Shown here: piece by piece, positions 60,719 to 64,000 of the stretch
Position numbering within the stretch: the first letter of the stretch is position 1
Layout of the letters: each line of letters starts with the position of its first letter
NCBI GenBank assembly: GCA_027941995.1
Contig: CP115966.1
Coordinates: 1 to 64,000 of the forward strand
Length of the DNA stretch: 64,000 nt
Origin: Erythrobacteraceae bacterium WH01K
GTDB lineage: Bacteria; Pseudomonadota; Alphaproteobacteria; Sphingomonadales; Sphingomonadaceae
Reading direction: 5' to 3'
Notes under the pieces: generated by a model
Database searches by the model: none
What the model was told of the DNA's origin: nothing
The model's input: only the letters and a program-made list of their open reading frames with translations
Made by a program: the position numbers and the translations under genes

Positions 60719-61330
60719 ATGAAACCAGCCCGTTTTCCCAGCCTCGCCGCTGCCCTTGCAGCGCCCATTCTCCTGGGGGCGTGTACCACTGCATCCGCAC
60801 CGGGCCCGGTCCAGGTGACCCGATTCGTCGCCGGGGACGCGGCGCTTGGCGGCACGACCCTGTTCGTCGAAAGCGCGCCGGGCAGCGAAGCGGACAGCCT
60901 CCAGCTTGCCCCCTACAAGGCCGTCGTTGCCGAGCAGCTGTCCCGCCTCGGCTACACCGAGCAGGGCCGCAGCGGCGCGCGGCGCGTGGCGCAGGTTTCG
61001 GTGGAACGGTTCGTGCGGACCGACACCGGACGCAGGTCGCCTGTCAGCGTCGGCGTGGGCGGCGGGACCGGTGGTTACGGGTCAGGCGTGGGTGTCGGCG
61101 TCGGCATCAATCTGGGCGGCGGCGCGCGCGACGAAGTGACCACGCGCATGGCTGTGATCCTGCGCGATGTGGCCAGCGGCGACGTTTTGTGGGAAGGGCG
61201 CGCCGAATTCGACGCACCGGAAGGGAGCGAGGCCGCAGGGGCCGCCGGCAACGCCGCGATTATCGCAGCCGCCCTGTTCCGCGACTTTCCCGGCGTCAGC
61301 GGCGAAACAATTCTGGTGGAGACCAATTGA
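60719..61330 (+). CDS. DUF4136-like lipoprotein
   Basis: 203 aa. Lipoprotein signal with lipobox LGAC. The mature part has the DUF4136 pattern: early strand VTRFVAGD, then [22 protein letters not shown], a glycine-rich stretch ([20 protein letters not shown]) and [21 protein letters not shown]. Envelope protein of unknown role. Divergent from galE. Its stop overlaps the next ATG (TGATG). Confidence 0.78.
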   Translation: MKPARFPSLAAALAAPILLGACTTASAPGPVQVTRFVAGDAALGGTTLFVESAPGSEADSLQLAPYKAVVAEQLSRLGYTEQGRSGARRVAQVSVERFVRTDTGRRSPVSVGVGGGTGGYGSGVGVGVGINLGGGARDEVTTRMAVILRDVASGDVLWEGRAEFDAPEGSEAAGAAGNAAIIAAALFRDFPGVSGETILVETN

Positions 61331-62463
61331 TGACCGACATCGGTATCGATACCCAGTTCGACAGCGGCAATATCGAGGTGCTGTCCATTTCCGGCGCCAG
61401 CGCCAGGCTGGCCCTGCACAAGGACAACCAGTCCGATTTCGCGCAGTGGTTCCATTTCCGCGTTCATGGCGCGGCCGACCGGGAACTGGAGCTGAAGATC
61501 ACCGGTCTGGAAAACAGCGCCTATCCCGCCGGCTGGCCGGACTATGATGCCTGCGTCAGCGAAGACCGGGATTTCTGGGGCCGAGCGGCGTCGAGCTATG
61601 ACAAGGACGAGGACGGCGGCACGCTGACCATCCGCTACACGCCCGGCACCGACATCGCCTGGTTCGCCTATTTCGCGCCCTACTCCATGGAACGCCATCA
61701 CGACCTCGTCGCCGAAAGCGCCGCTTCGGAAGGCGTGGAGTATCGCCGCCTCGGCCAGACGCTGGACGGCCAGCCGCTCGATTGCCTGGAAATGGGAGAC
61801 GGCGCGCGGCAGGTCTGGCTGTATGCGCGCCAGCACCCGGGCGAAAGCATGGCCGAATGGTGGATGGAAGGCGCACTGGAAGTCCTGTGCGATCCGACCG
61901 ACACGGTCGGCCGTGCCCTGCGCAAACATTGCCGCCTGCATGTCGTGCCCAATTGCAATCCCGACGGCTCGCGCCGGGGCCACCTGCGCACCAATGCGGT
62001 CGGGACCAATCTCAACCGCGAATGGGCGGAACCGAGCGCCGAGGCATCGCCCGAAGTGCTCGCCATTCGTGCGGCGATGGACGAAAGCGGTGTCGACTTC
62101 GCCATGGATGTCCACGGCGACGAGGCGATTGCCGCCGTCTTCCTTGCCGGGTTCGAGGGTATCCCGTCCTGGACCGACGATCTTGGCGACAGGTTCTATC
62201 GCTACCAGTCCATTCTGGAGCGGCGCACGCCGGACTTCCAGACGGCGAAGGGGTATCCTAAATCCGCCCCGGGCACGGCAAACCTCGCCATCAGCACCAA
62301 CCAGGTGGCGGAGCGATACAAGGCCTGCGCGATGACGCTGGAAATGCCTTTCAAGGATAATGCGGACTGGCCCTACGAGGCCCAGGGATGGAGCCCGGAA
62401 CGCAGCAAGTTGCTGGCGCGTGACTGCCTGGCCGCCCTGCTGGAATGGATCGAAAGCGAATGA
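61330..62463 (+). CDS. M14-family zinc carboxypeptidase (cytosolic type)
   Basis: 377 aa without signal peptide. N-terminal beta domain ([21 protein letters not shown]), then the catalytic M14 domain: [17 protein letters not shown] (zinc His and Glu), [23 protein letters not shown] (substrate Arg region), DVHGDEAI (zinc His), and the catalytic Glu in [11 protein letters not shown]. This layout matches bacterial relatives of the cytosolic carboxypeptidase (AGBL/CCP) group. Confidence 0.93.
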   Translation: MTDIGIDTQFDSGNIEVLSISGASARLALHKDNQSDFAQWFHFRVHGAADRELELKITGLENSAYPAGWPDYDACVSEDRDFWGRAASSYDKDEDGGTLTIRYTPGTDIAWFAYFAPYSMERHHDLVAESAASEGVEYRRLGQTLDGQPLDCLEMGDGARQVWLYARQHPGESMAEWWMEGALEVLCDPTDTVGRALRKHCRLHVVPNCNPDGSRRGHLRTNAVGTNLNREWAEPSAEASPEVLAIRAAMDESGVDFAMDVHGDEAIAAVFLAGFEGIPSWTDDLGDRFYRYQSILERRTPDFQTAKGYPKSAPGTANLAISTNQVAERYKACAMTLEMPFKDNADWPYEAQGWSPERSKLLARDCLAALLEWIESE

Positions 62464-63004
62464 GTCCGAAGAAAGCCGGCACGTTCGCGCGCCGGGTTCA
62501 CGGTCGCCGCGGTTTTTGCAGTCGTCGTCGCCATCCAGCTTGTCCGGCTTAATCCCTATCTGCCGTTCGCGCCGGAAAGGGCTGCCCTGTCGGATGACGA
62601 CGACAATGGCTCGTGCTTCACCGCCCTGTCGCTCAATGTGAAGCAGGTGAACACGCAGCATTACCGGGTCGCCGCCCTGATCGAGCGGGAGGACCCCGAT
62701 CTCCTGCTGTTGATGGAGACCAATGGCCGCTTACCGCGATCCGCGCGCGGGCCGCGGGACTTATCCGACATTTCCCGCCAGCATGGCCTTCATCGGCTGG
62801 CCGCTCGACCAGATCATGGTGAAGAACGCCCTGCGCGTGCAGTCCTTCGCCGTGCTCGAAGATGTCGGCGCGGACCACCTGCCGGTGAAGGGCCGTTTCT
62901 GCCTGCGTGACGGCGAAGGCGAGGTGCTGGAGAGTTTCGAACCGGCCCCTGACAGTCCCGTCGAGGGCTCGGAAAGCGCCACGACAGGCGGCACGACCGG
63001 CTAG
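62460..63004 (+). pseudogene. Decayed endonuclease/exonuclease/phosphatase (EEP) family gene
   Basis: Two matching ends of one EEP protein remain in different frames. The first part, in frame with the M14 gene, reads VVVAIQLVRLNPYLPFAPER then ALSLNVKQVNTQHYRVAALI and EREDPDLLLLMETNG. The second, from about 62726 in another frame, reads YRDPRAGRGTYPTFPASMAF and IGWPLDQIMV ... VLEDVGADHLPVKGRFCL. The catalytic middle (about 150 residues) is gone. The start region is also shifted: ATG 62460 leads into a different frame that stops early. Confidence 0.8.
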
Positions 63005-63007
63005 AGG

Positions 63008-63436
63008 TCAGTCGAGACTGGCCGGACCGAAAGCGTGCGGGAGCAGCGCGCTCAGCCGGATGCGCCGTGTCTCGGTGTCGCCCACGCAGAGCACCAGCGG
63101 ATCGGTTCCGCCAAGCTGTGCGAGTTCGTTCAGCACCTGCCGGCAACGCCCGCACGGGGTGATCGGCGCGCCCCCGCCCTTGTCCGCAGGGCCCGTGACC
63201 GCCACGATTTCCAGGCCTCCGCGCACGCCGTCTGCCATCGCCTTCGCGGCCGCCACCGTTTCCGCGCACAGAGCTAGGCCGTAGCTCGCATTCTCGATAT
63301 TCGTGCCGGTCACGACCGACCCGTCGGCGAACCCCAGCGCGGAGCCGACGCTGTATTCGGAATAGGGGCTGTAGGACCGGGTCGCAGCATCCCGAGCCGC
63401 TGCAATCAGGGCATCTTCGCGCTGCGTGTCCGTCAT
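63008..63436 (-). CDS. cdd: Cytidine deaminase
   Basis: 142 aa. Zinc and catalytic motifs LCAETVAAAKAM (Cys, Glu) and TPCGRCRQVL (two Cys), with the substrate-binding SYSPYSEYSVGSAL and TGTNIENASYGL. Pyrimidine salvage. ATG overlaps the upstream stop. Confidence 0.94.
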   Translation of the reverse strand: MTDTQREDALIAAARDAATRSYSPYSEYSVGSALGFADGSVVTGTNIENASYGLALCAETVAAAKAMADGVRGGLEIVAVTGPADKGGGAPITPCGRCRQVLNELAQLGGTDPLVLCVGDTETRRIRLSALLPHAFGPASLD

Positions 63437-64000
63437 GATCGCACCACCAGCCAGCGAAGCGGGGTTTCGGTTGCTTCCACGCGCAATTCCTCGTTTGCCG
63501 TCCAGATAAGCCATGGCCGCCCGCCATAGTCGGGCAGGAACCGTGTCCGGACGAGCCATAACTGGCGCTCTATCCGGCCGGCAATGCCGTATTCCGCCTC
63601 GAACTCCGGGGTGATTTTCAGGATCACCGGCTTGGCCTCGTGATTCTCGATCTGGTTGGCAAGCGTCATGAGCTCGCTTTCGACCGCGGCCTCGTTCACG
63701 CGCACGGCGCACTCGCCGGTCCCCCGGGTGAGGGCGATGACCGGCGGCAGCAGGTCGTTGTCGCGCGGGACCATGCGCGTGAAATTGGCGGATTGCCGGT
63801 CGGCAGGGCGGCACGGATCGAAGCGGTGGATCGCGCCCACCTGCAGCCCTGCCTCTCGCGCGCTGCGCAGATTGGCGACGAAGGCCGGATCCTGCGCCGT
63901 CTCTCCGTCGCTCGCATGGAGATAGGCGAATTTCGCCCCCAATGCCCGCAGGGTGCGGAAATTGACGGTCCCGTCGCGGGCGGAGATCTCGACGCCCTGG
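63433..64000 (-). CDS. GH25-family lysozyme-like protein, N-terminus beyond the window
   Basis: At least 189 residues. The visible start QGVEISARDGTVNFRTLRAL followed by GAKFAYLHASDGE is the GH25 N-terminal pattern (GxDxS...Y.KA.EG), with VGAIHRFDPC and FEAEYGIAGRIERQLWLVRT later. In place of the usual catalytic DxE pair I see GVEIS at the start and no clear DVE strand, so activity is uncertain. Coupled to cdd by ATGA overlap. Confidence 0.75.
   Translation of the reverse strand, partial: QGVEISARDGTVNFRTLRALGAKFAYLHASDGETAQDPAFVANLRSAREAGLQVGAIHRFDPCRPADRQSANFTRMVPRDNDLLPPVIALTRGTGECAVRVNEAAVESELMTLANQIENHEAKPVILKITPEFEAEYGIAGRIERQLWLVRTRFLPDYGGRPWLIWTANEELRVEATETPLRWLVVRS

Noticed and set aside
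1-64000. CRISPR arrays and rRNA operons
   Set aside because: No regularly spaced identical repeats and no rRNA-like conserved segments were noticed on either strand.

Overview
The window reads as the chromosome of a high-GC alphaproteobacterium carrying a complete-looking integrated siphovirus of clearly lower GC. Host genes on both flanks (dnaA, dapB, dapE, yidC/yidD/rnpA/rpmH, a CC_3452-type protein, several small lipoproteins) have the protein style of Sphingomonadales, probably Erythrobacteraceae. That placement is inference from how the proteins look, not from a search.

Left host flank (1-15622). dnaA and a ThiF/MoeB-type gene come first, then a lipoprotein reading frame broken by an in-frame TAG. 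A sirtuin faces the cluster dapB / membrane protein / nth. A minus-strand run holds glutathione transferase, S1/P1 nuclease, dapE and a dicarboxylate symporter, with 4-nt overlaps between the first three genes. A second minus-strand run, in transcription order rpmH, rnpA, yidD, yidC, engB and a lipoprotein hydrolase, is the classic ribosome/membrane-insertion cluster. The flank ends inside comM (yifB).

Prophage (15623-54853, about 39.2 kb). It splits comM just before the Walker A motif. A large serine integrase lies next to attL. Joining the two phage ends recreates an attP with near-perfect inverted arms around GCTG. Order: integrase, two probable lysogen-expressed genes, HNH-type protein, small genes, overlapping spanins, small early genes, TerS, a second small serine recombinase, TerL, portal, head-morphogenesis protein, scaffold, capsid, connectors, tail tube, tail chaperones with a GGGAAAC -1 frameshift, tape measure, tail tip, a 1903-residue fibre, and a GAF-like membrane protein. 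Minus-strand genes follow: a holin candidate, an unknown protein, and a helicase with a highly structured leader. An IS5-family element carrying a lipoprotein passenger gene sits at the end of the helicase gene. The right end holds a Zn-ribbon protein, a Seg-like GIY-YIG protein, a hairpin-rich noncoding block, a lipoprotein, an AbiJ/HEPN-like gene and one last gene enclosed between two copies of the attR arm.

The most unusual prophage-wide signal is TAARTA (TAAATA or TAAGTA) in front of about 20 lytic genes on both strands. At ten of them it lies 4-6 nt (usually 5) before the start codon, which suggests leaderless transcripts. At most of the others it is followed by a leader with a hairpin. 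The integrase, resolvase and cargo genes lack it. This looks like a phage-specific late promoter class. The other strong candidates for something new are the helicase leader, where a hairpin loop is perfectly complementary to an upstream segment, and the duplicated att arm around a one-gene cassette.

Right host flank (54854-64000): the 3' part of comM, a LuxR-type regulator, an HxlR regulator, a CC_3452-type protein, a HAD hydrolase, rpmJ, galE, a lipoprotein, an M14 carboxypeptidase, a decayed EEP-family gene, cytidine deaminase, and a GH25-type protein cut by the window end. I recognised no tRNA, rRNA or CRISPR array.
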